DNA of 64,000 bases from Ponticaulis koreensis DSM 19734 (lineage in GTDB: Bacteria > Pseudomonadota > Alphaproteobacteria > Caulobacterales > Hyphomonadaceae). The stretch lies in assembly GCF_000420665.1 (NCBI RefSeq), contig NZ_ATVJ01000001.1:1116001-1180000 (forward strand), given 5' to 3'. The notes beneath the pieces are model-generated. The model was not told where the DNA came from, did no database searches, and was given only the letters and a program-made list of their open reading frames with translations. The position numbers and the translations under genes are program-made. Position 1 is the stretch's first letter. Every line of letters starts with the position of its first letter. Below are positions 32,892 to 41,233 of this stretch, one piece after another.

Positions 32892-33350
32892 TTAGTTGCT
32901 GCTCAGCTCGGAGATGGACAGCATAGAGTTCGCATATCCGCCACCGAATGTGCCAACCCAGATGTCATACTGACCAGAAGATGGATTAGACAGGTAAACA
33001 GACGGGTTGAGGCCATTACCGCCGTCATCGTCACACATCCACGAACCGTCTGGCATGTTGATGACAAGCGTTGTGTCTTCGCTGGATGCAACGGAGATGA
33101 TCAGAGGCAGAACGCCGCCAGCCTGATACTGAAGTCGGAAATCCGGAGCGTTTGAAATGTTGCCCGCGCAGCCAAGGCGGGACGCATCAATGCTGCCGCC
33201 AGCTGTGATGTTGACGTTATATGGATCAGGTGAGAAGCCGGATGTCAGAGAAGCGGAACCGAAGTTCGGGTTCAAAGAATAATCCTGGGCAACTGCTGCG
33301 CCAGTGGTGAAGAGTGCTGCTGCAGCAGCGATTGCTAGTTTGCGGTACAT
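32892..33350 (-). CDS. Small secreted beta-rich protein, paralogue 2
   Basis: A 152-residue exported protein, about half identical to paralogue 1. Signal peptide ends AVAQ, mature start DYSLNPNFGSASLTSGFSPD. Shared blocks: GCAGNISNAPDFRL, DTTLVINMPDGSWMCDDD and SGQYDIWVGTFGGG. It ends with a short Ser-rich tail. GAGGGAC precedes the ATG. Each of the two genes has its own promoter space (222 and 400 nt) and terminator, so they can be regulated separately after duplication. Confidence 0.82.
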   Translation of the reverse strand: MYRKLAIAAAAALFTTGAAVAQDYSLNPNFGSASLTSGFSPDPYNVNITAGGSIDASRLGCAGNISNAPDFRLQYQAGGVLPLIISVASSEDTTLVINMPDGSWMCDDDGGNGLNPSVYLSNPSSGQYDIWVGTFGGGYANSMLSISELSSN

Positions 33351-33756
33351 AATTTTCGTCCCTCGTTTCAAAACCCACTGGAAGTCCATTACTCTGTCAG
33401 TCACGCGGTCCCCTCCAAGGCGTCGGCAATCTGACCGGATGCTTCCGAATTCAGACTAGGCAACAGTTGTGGCAAAGCAAAGCGAAAACCTCAGTGTTCA
33501 TAACAAGATAGTAATGTTGTCCTGAACCTATTCTGAATAGCTTTGACCGCCCCTGTTAATGTGACGCGGTAGCTCTGGACTGTCCATTTTTGCCAAATAA
33601 CCACAATTATTTCAGGTGTTTGAAGCCTTGATTTGGGGTCAGGATGTGAACGAAATTCGAGTATAATCAGCTTCCTCATAACTTTCTGAGGAAGGACAGG
33701 TGCGCAAAAAAAAAATTCAGCTACGCTTGGCCGCACGTCGATTTTGCCAGTGAATT
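33351..33756. other. Divergent promoter region between the secreted-protein gene and gluQRS
   Basis: No gene seen in 406 nt. A TATAAT at 33662-33667 is followed directly by a perfect 8-bp hairpin (CTTCCTCA/TGAGGAAG, 33671-33694) and a run of ten A (33706-33715). The hairpin would lie at the 5' end of a gluQRS transcript. Confidence 0.45.
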
Positions 33757-34644
33757 ATGCCTGAAACCGCCCAGAAAGCCGATTTTCCAGTTGCGCGCTT
33801 TGCGCCGAGCCCGACTGGCCGATTGCATATTGGACATGCGATTGCCGCGCGTGAAGCCTTTCAATTTGCAGATGATCACGGCGGCAAATGCCTTCTTCGC
33901 ATTGAAGATATTGACCAGACACGATGCAAACCGGAATTTGAGGCCGGTATTTATGACGACCTCAACTGGCTTGGCTTTGACTGGCCGGAACCGGTAAGGC
34001 GCCAATCGGATTATTTCGATGATTACACGCGCGCGCTGGGTGAGCTGCGCGAAAAAGAGCTGGTCTATCGCAGCTTTCTGACGCGCAAGGAGTTGAATGC
34101 CGACCTCGAAGAAAGAGGCATTGGCGAAAGTCCCGCTGGCGAGCGTCCCTATCCCGGACCGATCGCCCGAATGTCATTCGATGAGGAAGAGATGAAAGTC
34201 GAGCGCGGCGACAGTTTCGCCTGGCGGTTATCGCTTTCAGCCTGTCGTGACTATCTGGGCGCAGCGTTCAATGATCTGTCTTTCGTCGAAGAAGGAGCAG
34301 GCGTTATGGCAGGCGAGATAAAGGCACATCCTGCATGGCTGGGTGATGTGGTGCTCGCCCGTAAAGATACACCGACCAGCTATCATCTCGCGGTTACCCA
34401 TGATGATGCGCTTCAGGGTATCAGCCATGTGGTGCGCGGGCGCGACCTCTATTTTTCGACCCATATTCATGTGCTGCTGCAGCGCCTGTTTGATTGGCCG
34501 ACGCCTGTTTATCGTCACCATGGTCTCATTCTTGATACGGCCGGGAAGAAGTTTTCGAAATCCGACCGGTCCAGAACGCTTGAGAGTCTGCGCAAAGAGG
34601 GTGTAAGGCCCGAGCAGATCTTTCGTGACTGGGCCCTTTCATGA
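33757..34644 (+). CDS. gluQ: Glutamyl-Q tRNA(Asp) synthetase
   Basis: A 295-residue shortened glutamyl-tRNA synthetase without anticodon-binding domain. FAPSPTGRLHIGHAIAAREA has the HIGH motif (24-27), and KFSKS is the KMSKS equivalent. It attaches glutamate to queuosine in tRNA(Asp), the hallmark of GluQRS. The zinc-binding cysteines of the E. coli enzyme are missing, as the region reads YRSFLTRKEL. The stop overlaps the start of the DMT transporter (ATGA), so the two are translationally coupled. No clear Shine-Dalgarno. Confidence 0.93.
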   Translation: MPETAQKADFPVARFAPSPTGRLHIGHAIAAREAFQFADDHGGKCLLRIEDIDQTRCKPEFEAGIYDDLNWLGFDWPEPVRRQSDYFDDYTRALGELREKELVYRSFLTRKELNADLEERGIGESPAGERPYPGPIARMSFDEEEMKVERGDSFAWRLSLSACRDYLGAAFNDLSFVEEGAGVMAGEIKAHPAWLGDVVLARKDTPTSYHLAVTHDDALQGISHVVRGRDLYFSTHIHVLLQRLFDWPTPVYRHHGLILDTAGKKFSKSDRSRTLESLRKEGVRPEQIFRDWALS

Positions 34645-35540
34645 CAACTCAAACGGCTGCGTATGGCGATGCCCGCAGCGTGCTTATCGGAACCGTGCTT
34701 CTGTTGACAGGAGGCGTGCTTGTCGGGTTCGCAGCGATTGGTCTGCGCCTGTCGGTCGGCGATGGCGTGGGGCCGCAGGCTACCGGTTTCTGGCGGTTCT
34801 TTCTGTCTTTGCCGGTTATATTGTTGGTGTTCGCAGCCAGAGGCAGGCTACCGGCTAAGCCTAACCTGTTTGCGATTCTAACCGGCGTGTTTTTTGGCCT
34901 GGATATCGGCGTCTGGCATTTATCGCTCACCATGACATCTGTGGCGAACGCGACCTTCATTGTGAATATGGGCAGCCTGTTTGTTGGCGTCCTCGCATGG
35001 GTGTTCCTGAAGGACCGTCCCAGTATTTTCTGGGCAACTGCCGTCGCGCTGGCGCTGAGCGGTGTGTGGTTTCTGTCAGCTGGTAAATCCGCTGCGAGCG
35101 GTGCGAGCGATATTCGCGGAGATATGCTGGCGCTGTTCGCGGCCTGCTTTCTTTCCGGATATTTCCTTTGTGGGAAGCTGGCCCGCGATACCCTATCCGC
35201 GCTTGATGTATTGTTCTGGGCGACAGCGACCATGGCGTGCGTGGCGCTCGTTTTATGCCTTGTTTTTCGTGAGCCTGTTATGCCTGAAACGCTGGGGCAG
35301 TTGAAATGGCCGTTCGCGATTGCAGTCTGTTCGCAGGTACTGGGGCAGGGGTGCATTATTGCGGGGCTTGGGCGTGTGCCGCCAGCCATTGCAGGCATTA
35401 TGGTGATTGTGCAGCCGGTTGCGTCTGCTCTCATTAGCTGGCCGGTGTTCGGCGAGGCGTTGTCAGTGATGCAGTTTATCGGCGGTGGTCTTATTCTGGT
35501 GGCGCTGCTTGTCGCGCAGAGGCGTCCGGCGCGCAGATAA
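34641..35540 (+). CDS. DMT-superfamily (EamA) transporter
   Basis: A 299-residue protein with ten hydrophobic segments arranged as two EamA repeats, starting LLLTGGVLVGFAAIGLRLSV and with GYFLCGKLARDTLS at the start of the second half. Such carriers export metabolites, often amino acids or related compounds; the substrate cannot be read here. Its ATG overlaps the gluQ stop. No terminator visible before the phosphatase gene 82 nt downstream. Confidence 0.88.
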   Translation: MTTQTAAYGDARSVLIGTVLLLTGGVLVGFAAIGLRLSVGDGVGPQATGFWRFFLSLPVILLVFAARGRLPAKPNLFAILTGVFFGLDIGVWHLSLTMTSVANATFIVNMGSLFVGVLAWVFLKDRPSIFWATAVALALSGVWFLSAGKSAASGASDIRGDMLALFAACFLSGYFLCGKLARDTLSALDVLFWATATMACVALVLCLVFREPVMPETLGQLKWPFAIAVCSQVLGQGCIIAGLGRVPPAIAGIMVIVQPVASALISWPVFGEALSVMQFIGGGLILVALLVAQRRPARR

Positions 35541-35622
35541 TTCTTTTGACGTCTCACAAAACTGTTGCACTGGCGTGTAAGTGGGTATGGTCAGCGAAAA
35601 GGTCACTCAGGTGGGAATACAC

Positions 35623-37176
35623 ATGAAATCATCTCTTTTTTCCGCGGCGCTTTTGTCAGCGACAATGTTGGCCGGGTGCGAGACGCAAACGGCCGTTGAG
35701 GCTCCGGCACCCACAGTGCCATCTTACGGGCGCACTATTGTAACCCCGGTTCAGGCTGAAGACAGCTATTATACAACGGCGCAGGCACGGGTAAGCGCGC
35801 GGGCTGAAACGCGCGGCGCAGGTCAGGCGCGCAATGTCATCATCTTTGTCGGCGACGGGATGGGTATTTCCACCATCACGGCAGCGCGCATTTATGCCGG
35901 TCAGTCGCAAGGCCTGGACGGTGAGAGCTATCAGCTGACCATGGAAACCTTCCCGAACGTAGCGCTTTCCAAAACCTATTCCGACAACTTCCAGACGGCA
36001 GACAGTGCGGCAACGGCTGTCGCGATGATGTCCGGTGTTAAGACCGATTCCGGAACACTCGGCTTTGACCGGAATGTGCAGGCGGGTAACTGCGCAGCGT
36101 CTCTTGGTCATGAGGTTGAATCGCTTTTCAGCATGGCTGAGGCGCAGGACTTCTCGACGGGTGTTGTCTCAACGGCGCGCATCACCCACGCGACACCGGC
36201 AGCGACCTATTCTCACTCACCATCGCGCGACTGGGAATTTGACGGCGCGGTTGGCGCGCAGGCAGAGCTTGGTTGCCGCGATATTGCTTCACAGCTGATC
36301 GATTTTCCTGCCGGAGATGGGCTTGAGCTCGCAATGGGCGGCGGCCGCAGCAATTTCATGACGAACGAGCAGGCTGACCCTGAATATGAAGGCCGTACAG
36401 GCCGTCGCGGCGATGGTCGTGACCTCGTAGCGGAATGGTCTGCTAAGTCTGACGATCACACCTTCATTTATGATCAGGCGGGTTTTGACGCGATCGATTT
36501 TGATTCAGACGTTCGTGTGCTTGGCCTGTTCGAACCATCCCATATGCAGTTCGAACAGGACCGCCCGAATGATACTGCAGGCGAGCCGTCACTCTCTGAG
36601 TTGACTGCGGCTGCGATTACGCGCCTGTCCCGCGATGAGGACGGCTTCGTGCTGATGGTTGAGGGCGGACGTATCGACCACGCTCACCATGGCGGCAACG
36701 CTCACCGCGCGCTCGTCGATGCCGTTGCATTTGATGATGCAATCCGCACGGCGGTTGAGATGACGGATGCGTCTGAAACCATGATCCTCGTGACGGCTGA
36801 CCATAGCCACACAATGACCATTGCCGGTTATGCTGCGCGCGGTAACCCGATCCTTGGTCTGGCCCGTAGCGAAGTCGGTGCTTTGCTGCGTGCATCAGAT
36901 GGTCGTCCTTACACGACGCTCGGTTACGCGAATGGTCCGGGCGCGGTCTGTACAGCAGCAGACAATGGCGCATGCGAGCGCGGCGACCTGACGGACGTTG
37001 ATGTCGAAGCGCCTGATTACCAGCAACAGTCTACCTATCCGATGGGATCTGAAACCCATGGCGGTGAAGATGTTGCGATCTTCGCAACGGGCGCCGGTTC
37101 TGAACGTGTTGGCGGCGTGATGGAGCAGAACGAAATCTTCTTCGCACTGGCGCAATCGCTCGGTCTGGTCGACTAG
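35623..37176 (+). CDS. Alkaline phosphatase, lipoprotein form
   Basis: A 517-residue PhoA-superfamily phosphomonoesterase. The metal-binding Asp78 is in IIFVGDGMG, and the nucleophile Ser128 is in TADSAATAVAMMSG. Further ligands are in VEGGRIDHAHHGGN, TADHSH and ETHGGEDV. The signal peptide ends in LAGC (Cys19), so the enzyme is lipid-anchored rather than free periplasmic. Start: ATG at 35623 with AGGTGGGA upstream; the frame is open 14 codons earlier. It releases phosphate from organic esters, and the PstS-like lipoprotein at 11.8 kb would fit the same need. No Pho box recognised. Confidence 0.93.
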   Translation: MKSSLFSAALLSATMLAGCETQTAVEAPAPTVPSYGRTIVTPVQAEDSYYTTAQARVSARAETRGAGQARNVIIFVGDGMGISTITAARIYAGQSQGLDGESYQLTMETFPNVALSKTYSDNFQTADSAATAVAMMSGVKTDSGTLGFDRNVQAGNCAASLGHEVESLFSMAEAQDFSTGVVSTARITHATPAATYSHSPSRDWEFDGAVGAQAELGCRDIASQLIDFPAGDGLELAMGGGRSNFMTNEQADPEYEGRTGRRGDGRDLVAEWSAKSDDHTFIYDQAGFDAIDFDSDVRVLGLFEPSHMQFEQDRPNDTAGEPSLSELTAAAITRLSRDEDGFVLMVEGGRIDHAHHGGNAHRALVDAVAFDDAIRTAVEMTDASETMILVTADHSHTMTIAGYAARGNPILGLARSEVGALLRASDGRPYTTLGYANGPGAVCTAADNGACERGDLTDVDVEAPDYQQQSTYPMGSETHGGEDVAIFATGAGSERVGGVMEQNEIFFALAQSLGLVD

Positions 37177-37196
37177 GCTTCAGACTACAGAAATTG

Positions 37197-37228
37197 AAAA
37201 GGGCAGGCTGTAAAGCCTGCCCTTTTTT
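37197..37228. terminator. Bidirectional terminator after the alkaline phosphatase gene
   Basis: AAAAGGGCAGGCT/AGCCTGCCCTTTT, 13-bp perfect stem with loop GTAA, then TTTT. Serves the convergent phosphatase and acyl-CoA synthetase genes. Confidence 0.93.
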
Positions 37229-37248
37229 GTGTTCGGTTCCCCTGAAAA

Positions 37249-39048
37249 TCAGAAACGTACTTTGCCGGAATTGATGTCGTCCACAATCTCCGCAGTGAGT
37301 GGCTCGTAGGTATCTGAACCAGGCAGACGCACATAAACCGGATCGTCAATCTGGCTGATGTCATAGCCCTGTTTGACGAGGTCCACTTTGCGATATTTCA
37401 GCGTGCCGGTGGTCTCCGGCTCCGGCTGGATACGGATGAAGATCGGGCGGGCATAGACAGGCAGTTGCTGATCGACGTGCGCCGCCAACGCCTTGCCATC
37501 AAAACTGCGGCCCGGCTTCAGGTTTACGCCTGCCATGCCTGCGCGGCCATCGGTTTCCGGCATCGCGACACCATAGACGTTTGGCAGCTCCAGATCATCA
37601 AAGCTGGAAAGCGCTTCACCGACCTCGTTGGTGGAGACGTTCTCCCCCTTCCAGCGGAAGGTGTCGCCAATCCGGTCGACGAAATAGATGTAATCATGTT
37701 CGTCGCGCTTCATCAGGTCACCTGTGCGGAACCACATATCGCCCGGCACGAATACGTCCCGCAGGATTTTCTTCTCGGTCTGTTTCGGGTCGTGATAGCC
37801 GTCAAAACGCTGGCGCGGCGCATCTGCGATTTCGCCAATCGCTTCGCCTGCCTCGTCGATATCGGTTTCAATGCAGAAACCGTCTTCGCCGCGGATCGGT
37901 TTTTCTTCGGCAATGTCGAACTTCACAATTCGGGTTTTGATCTTGTCGCGCATATAGCCTGGGAGACGACCGACCGCGCCGATCTTTCCGTCAAAGTTTG
38001 AAAAGCTCACATTGCCTTCGGTCGATCCGTAAAACTCAACCAGATGTGGGATGTTGAACCGTTCGACGAACTTCTCCCAGACCTCGGCGCGCAGGCCGTT
38101 GCCGAAGCCTTTGCGGATGGTGTGCTGGCGTTCCAGCGGGTGCGGATCGGTTTTCACGAGATAGCGGCACAGCTCGCCAATATAGGCAAAGGATGTCGCC
38201 TTGTGTTTGACAGCGTCATCCCAGAAATTCGACGCAGAGAATTTGCGCGCGAGAATGAGCGTCGCGCCCGTTGTGAGAGCCTGACCGACGCCGCAAAGCC
38301 CACCCGTGGCGTGATAGAGCGGTAGGGTCACATAAATGCGGTCGCGCTCTGTAATGCCGACAGAATCGACAAACGCACCGAGCATGCCGAGTACGCGAAC
38401 CTGAGTGAGTTTCGCTGCCTTTGGCAGGCCCGTTGTACCCGATGTGTAGACATAGAGGCATGTGTCGCGGCCACGAATTTCAGCGCGGTGCGAACGGTCC
38501 GGACGGGTAACAGGCAGGTCTGCAAGAAGTGGATCAAGTGATGACGCGCCAGCGATTGAACAATCAAGGCTCCACGGGACGATATCTTCGCCCAGCTGCT
38601 CTTTGGCACTGGCGTAAAGCTCTTCCTGTTCCGGGCCCATCACAATGGCGCGTGCGTTCGAGATGGAAACGCAGTGCGCAAGGCCTGCGCCCTGAAGCTG
38701 GTTGTTGATCAGGGCTGTGACGATGCCGGCTTTCGACATACCCACCCAGAAGGCGATGTAATCCGGCTTATTGTCCATGAAGAGGGCCACGGTATCACCG
38801 GCCTTGAAGCCCTGATTGATCGCCCAGTGTGCATACTGGTTCGCGCGTTCTTCCAACTCGCGATAGGTGTAGATTTTATCCTCGAAACGGATCGCGACAT
38901 TGTCTTTGTGTTTGTCGAATTTTTCTTCGAGTACATCTGCCAGACCAACCGGATCGTCGGGCTGATACATGGCCGCGCGCTTCAGCGCTTTACGGACATT
39001 CGTGATGTACATCCATTCACGTTTAATCGTGTCCAGAACGCCGATCAT
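37249..39048 (-). CDS. Long-chain (or very-long-chain) fatty acyl-CoA synthetase, FATP-like
   Basis: A 599-residue AMP-forming ligase of the ANL superfamily. The P-loop YTSGTTGLPKAAKL (about 235-248), the A5-type FYGSTEGN, the hinge region YFVDRIGDTFRWKGENVST and the closing TGTLKYRKVDLV with catalytic Lys are all present. The sequence pattern (long N-terminal NLQ... region, GDTFRWKGENV) is that of the FATP/FadD group acting on long-chain fatty acids. GGGGAG lies 6 nt before the ATG at 39048; upstream frame rejected. Cytoplasmic or membrane-associated. It stands alone. Confidence 0.92.
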   Translation of the reverse strand: MIGVLDTIKREWMYITNVRKALKRAAMYQPDDPVGLADVLEEKFDKHKDNVAIRFEDKIYTYRELEERANQYAHWAINQGFKAGDTVALFMDNKPDYIAFWVGMSKAGIVTALINNQLQGAGLAHCVSISNARAIVMGPEQEELYASAKEQLGEDIVPWSLDCSIAGASSLDPLLADLPVTRPDRSHRAEIRGRDTCLYVYTSGTTGLPKAAKLTQVRVLGMLGAFVDSVGITERDRIYVTLPLYHATGGLCGVGQALTTGATLILARKFSASNFWDDAVKHKATSFAYIGELCRYLVKTDPHPLERQHTIRKGFGNGLRAEVWEKFVERFNIPHLVEFYGSTEGNVSFSNFDGKIGAVGRLPGYMRDKIKTRIVKFDIAEEKPIRGEDGFCIETDIDEAGEAIGEIADAPRQRFDGYHDPKQTEKKILRDVFVPGDMWFRTGDLMKRDEHDYIYFVDRIGDTFRWKGENVSTNEVGEALSSFDDLELPNVYGVAMPETDGRAGMAGVNLKPGRSFDGKALAAHVDQQLPVYARPIFIRIQPEPETTGTLKYRKVDLVKQGYDISQIDDPVYVRLPGSDTYEPLTAEIVDDINSGKVRF

Positions 39049-39255
39049 GCTTTTCTCCCCGAGTATTTTGTAAGTATCGGGAAGTAGATTAACAGGTCGG
39101 CGCGGCTTGTCGATTGCTCCTTGCCGCGGCACTTCGGCTATTCGCTGAAATGTGAACTCAGGAGGCTGGCAGAGTTGTTCTACGCATGTGAATCACGCGA
39201 ATTAGATGAAGCAATTTGAACCCGCTCGTACGAGCGCTGATTTTATGAGGGCACT

Positions 39256-39600
39256 ATGTCTCTGACGCTTTATGGTCTGAAAAACTGCGACACCTGCAAG
39301 AAGGCGCTGAAAAGCCTTGAGACTGCAGGCAAACAAGTGAGTTTCGTCGATATCCGCGCCGAGGCTGATCTTGCCGCAAAGGTGCCGGGCTGGCTGGAAG
39401 CGGCTGGTGCCAAAGCGCTCGTCAATAACCGCTCGACGACGTGGCGCGGTCTTTCCGATGATGACAAAGCAAAAGCTGAAACAGACGAAGTTTCCGGCCT
39501 TCTGATTGCCAATCCAACTTTGATCAAACGCCCCGTCATCGAAGCGGGCGATAGCGTTTATGTCGGCTGGACAAAGTCGGTTGAAGGCGAACTGACCTGA
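39256..39600 (+). CDS. ArsC/Spx-family thioredoxin-fold protein
   Basis: A 114-residue protein of the arsenate reductase-like/Spx/YffB family: LYGLKNCDTCKKALKSLE has the CxxC active site (Cys11, Cys14), and NPTLIKRPVIEAGDSVYVGW is the family's conserved C-terminal block. It could be a glutathione-dependent reductase of the YffB type; a role in arsenate resistance is not implied, as no ars genes are near. The ATG is 13 nt after GAGGG-like sequence. Confidence 0.9.
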   Translation: MSLTLYGLKNCDTCKKALKSLETAGKQVSFVDIRAEADLAAKVPGWLEAAGAKALVNNRSTTWRGLSDDDKAKAETDEVSGLLIANPTLIKRPVIEAGDSVYVGWTKSVEGELT

Positions 39601-39620
39601 TTTCGAAAATCTGCTGTGGC

Positions 39621-40190
39621 CTAGCTGCACGCCTCAATGCGTGAGAGCTGCATTTCAAAGGCGCCGTCTTCGCCATCATAAATGATCAGCCCGATCTCCA
39701 CGACTTCGCTTGCATCGAATACCGCATTGGGCAGTTTCCGGCCCCAGATAGAGGCTTCGAGATTGGAAAGGTTCAGAACGCCTGTGCCCCATTCGCCTTC
39801 CGGTGCGCCTTCAATCAGCCCTCGAAAGGCTATGCGTCGTCCGAATGACCGTGCATTCGTGCGCAAGGTGATTGAGTAGGCGCGGGCATCGCGTTTCATG
39901 TGGAGGCGCAGCTCCTCAGCCCCTGTCATGGCGCCGCGTGGTACATCCAGCCTGATTGAACTGAAACCGCCACCATTTGTGTTCGTGCTGCCGGTGAAAA
40001 CCAGAGCACCTTCCTGAAGCGTGGAGCCGCCAGATGATCGCCCGCCCATGACATTATCATTCACGGTTTGCCACGGGTTTTGCGTGTCCGTTTCTGTGTG
40101 CTCCACGAGCGTCGTGCAGGTCATCGTATCAGCTCTCACAGGTAGTCCGGCAAATAGGGCTGCCATAAGGATCAGAACGGAAAAGCGCAT
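39621..40190 (-). CDS. CIA30-family secreted protein
   Basis: A 189-residue protein of the NADH:ubiquinone oxidoreductase intermediate-associated protein 30 fold: WQTVNDNVMGGRSSGGS and FSSIRLDVPRGAMTGAEELRL are its signatures. Here the protein carries a signal peptide (MRFSVLILMAALFAGLPVRA), so it is exported and cannot be a mitochondrial-like complex I chaperone in the usual sense. AGGAGG precedes the ATG at 40190; the upstream frame is rejected. Function unknown. Confidence 0.88.
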   Translation of the reverse strand: MRFSVLILMAALFAGLPVRADTMTCTTLVEHTETDTQNPWQTVNDNVMGGRSSGGSTLQEGALVFTGSTNTNGGGFSSIRLDVPRGAMTGAEELRLHMKRDARAYSITLRTNARSFGRRIAFRGLIEGAPEGEWGTGVLNLSNLEASIWGRKLPNAVFDASEVVEIGLIIYDGEDGAFEMQLSRIEACS

Positions 40191-40246
40191 AGGGCCTCCT
40201 GTTTGTTCCTTAAATACGAGCCCGCGGCGCACGCGGATCATCTAAA

Positions 40247-40279
40247 GAAAAAGCCCGAAGCATCAGCTCCGGGCTTTTA
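40247..40279 (-). terminator. Terminator of the kdsA transcript
   Basis: On the minus strand AAAAGCCCGGAGC and GCTTCGGGCTTTT pair (one G-T) around loop TGAT, followed by T residues. Confidence 0.9.
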
Positions 40280-40304
40280 TGTGTTCTGGGCTAGCAAGTG
40301 CTAC

Positions 40305-41156
40305 CTAGCTGCGAACCAGCTCGTGGATCGCTTTCAGCTGGGAGAGCAGACCTTCTGCAGCCTCAAGCGGCAGGCAACTCGGGCCATCGCAGAGCGCTTT
40401 GTCGGGGTCGGTGTGGAACTCGAGGAAGACACCATCAGCGCCAGCAGCGACCGCTGATTTAGCAATGATTGGAACGCCCTCGCGGCGGCCGCCCGTGGAC
40501 CCGCCCGCTGTACGCGGGTCTGCGCCCGGGAGCTGAACGGCGTGGGTCGCATCAATAGTTACGGGCACGCCGAGCGTTTTCATTGCCGGAATGCCGAGCA
40601 TATCCACGACGAGGTTATTATAGCCGAAGCTCGCACCGCGCTCACACAGAAGCGTCGGGTTGTTCTTCGTAACTTCACCAACTTTGGTGATGATGTTCTT
40701 GCAATCCCATGGCGCTAGGAACTGGGCTTTCTTCACATGCAGCCAGCCGCCAGCGGCTTCTACAGCCTGCGCGCCCTCGACAACGAGGTCTGTCTGGCGG
40801 CAGAGAAAGGCTGGTACCTGCAGGACTTCGGCGACTTCGCACACCGTCTCTGCCTGACCCATCTCGTGATAGTCAGTGACAACCGGCGTGCCGAGTTCAG
40901 CCTTCACCTTGGAGAGGATTTCAAGACCATCCTGAAGGCCCGGGCCGCGATAGGATGTGATGGAAGAGCGGTTCGCTTTGTCCCAGCTTGCCTTGAAAAT
41001 GTAGGGCAGGCCGAGCTTCTCGCACACGGCTTTCAGGTGCGCGCCGACCGTCATGGCCAGCTCTTCATTTTCCAGAACGTTCAGCCCTGCCATCACGACA
41101 AGCGGGTGACCTTCGCCAATGGAGATGCCGTATTTTTCAAGGGAAAGGGTGCTCAT
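40305..41156 (-). CDS. kdsA: 3-deoxy-8-phosphooctulonate synthase (KDO-8-phosphate synthase)
   Basis: A 283-residue enzyme joining PEP and arabinose-5-phosphate for lipopolysaccharide KDO. MAGLNVLEN has Asn26, exactly the position of the E. coli metal-independent enzyme where metal-dependent forms have Cys, so this is predicted to be metal-independent. FKASWDKANRSS, CRQTDLV, LCERGASFGYNNLVVDM and DATHAVQLPG are family motifs. It follows trkH with a 77-nt gap on the same strand. Confidence 0.95.
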   Translation of the reverse strand: MSTLSLEKYGISIGEGHPLVVMAGLNVLENEELAMTVGAHLKAVCEKLGLPYIFKASWDKANRSSITSYRGPGLQDGLEILSKVKAELGTPVVTDYHEMGQAETVCEVAEVLQVPAFLCRQTDLVVEGAQAVEAAGGWLHVKKAQFLAPWDCKNIITKVGEVTKNNPTLLCERGASFGYNNLVVDMLGIPAMKTLGVPVTIDATHAVQLPGADPRTAGGSTGGRREGVPIIAKSAVAAGADGVFLEFHTDPDKALCDGPSCLPLEAAEGLLSQLKAIHELVRS

Positions 41157-41233
41157 GAGGCGAACCTTCTGTTGTTTGGTATGTTTGCGCAGTCACATGC
41201 CTCAAAACGGCGGTGAGGTGAAGGGGGTGGCCC

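Noticed and set aside
34649-35557. Minus-strand frame of 302 codons opposite the DMT transporter
   Set aside because: Exact shadow of a real membrane protein; low-complexity Pro/Thr/Asn composition.
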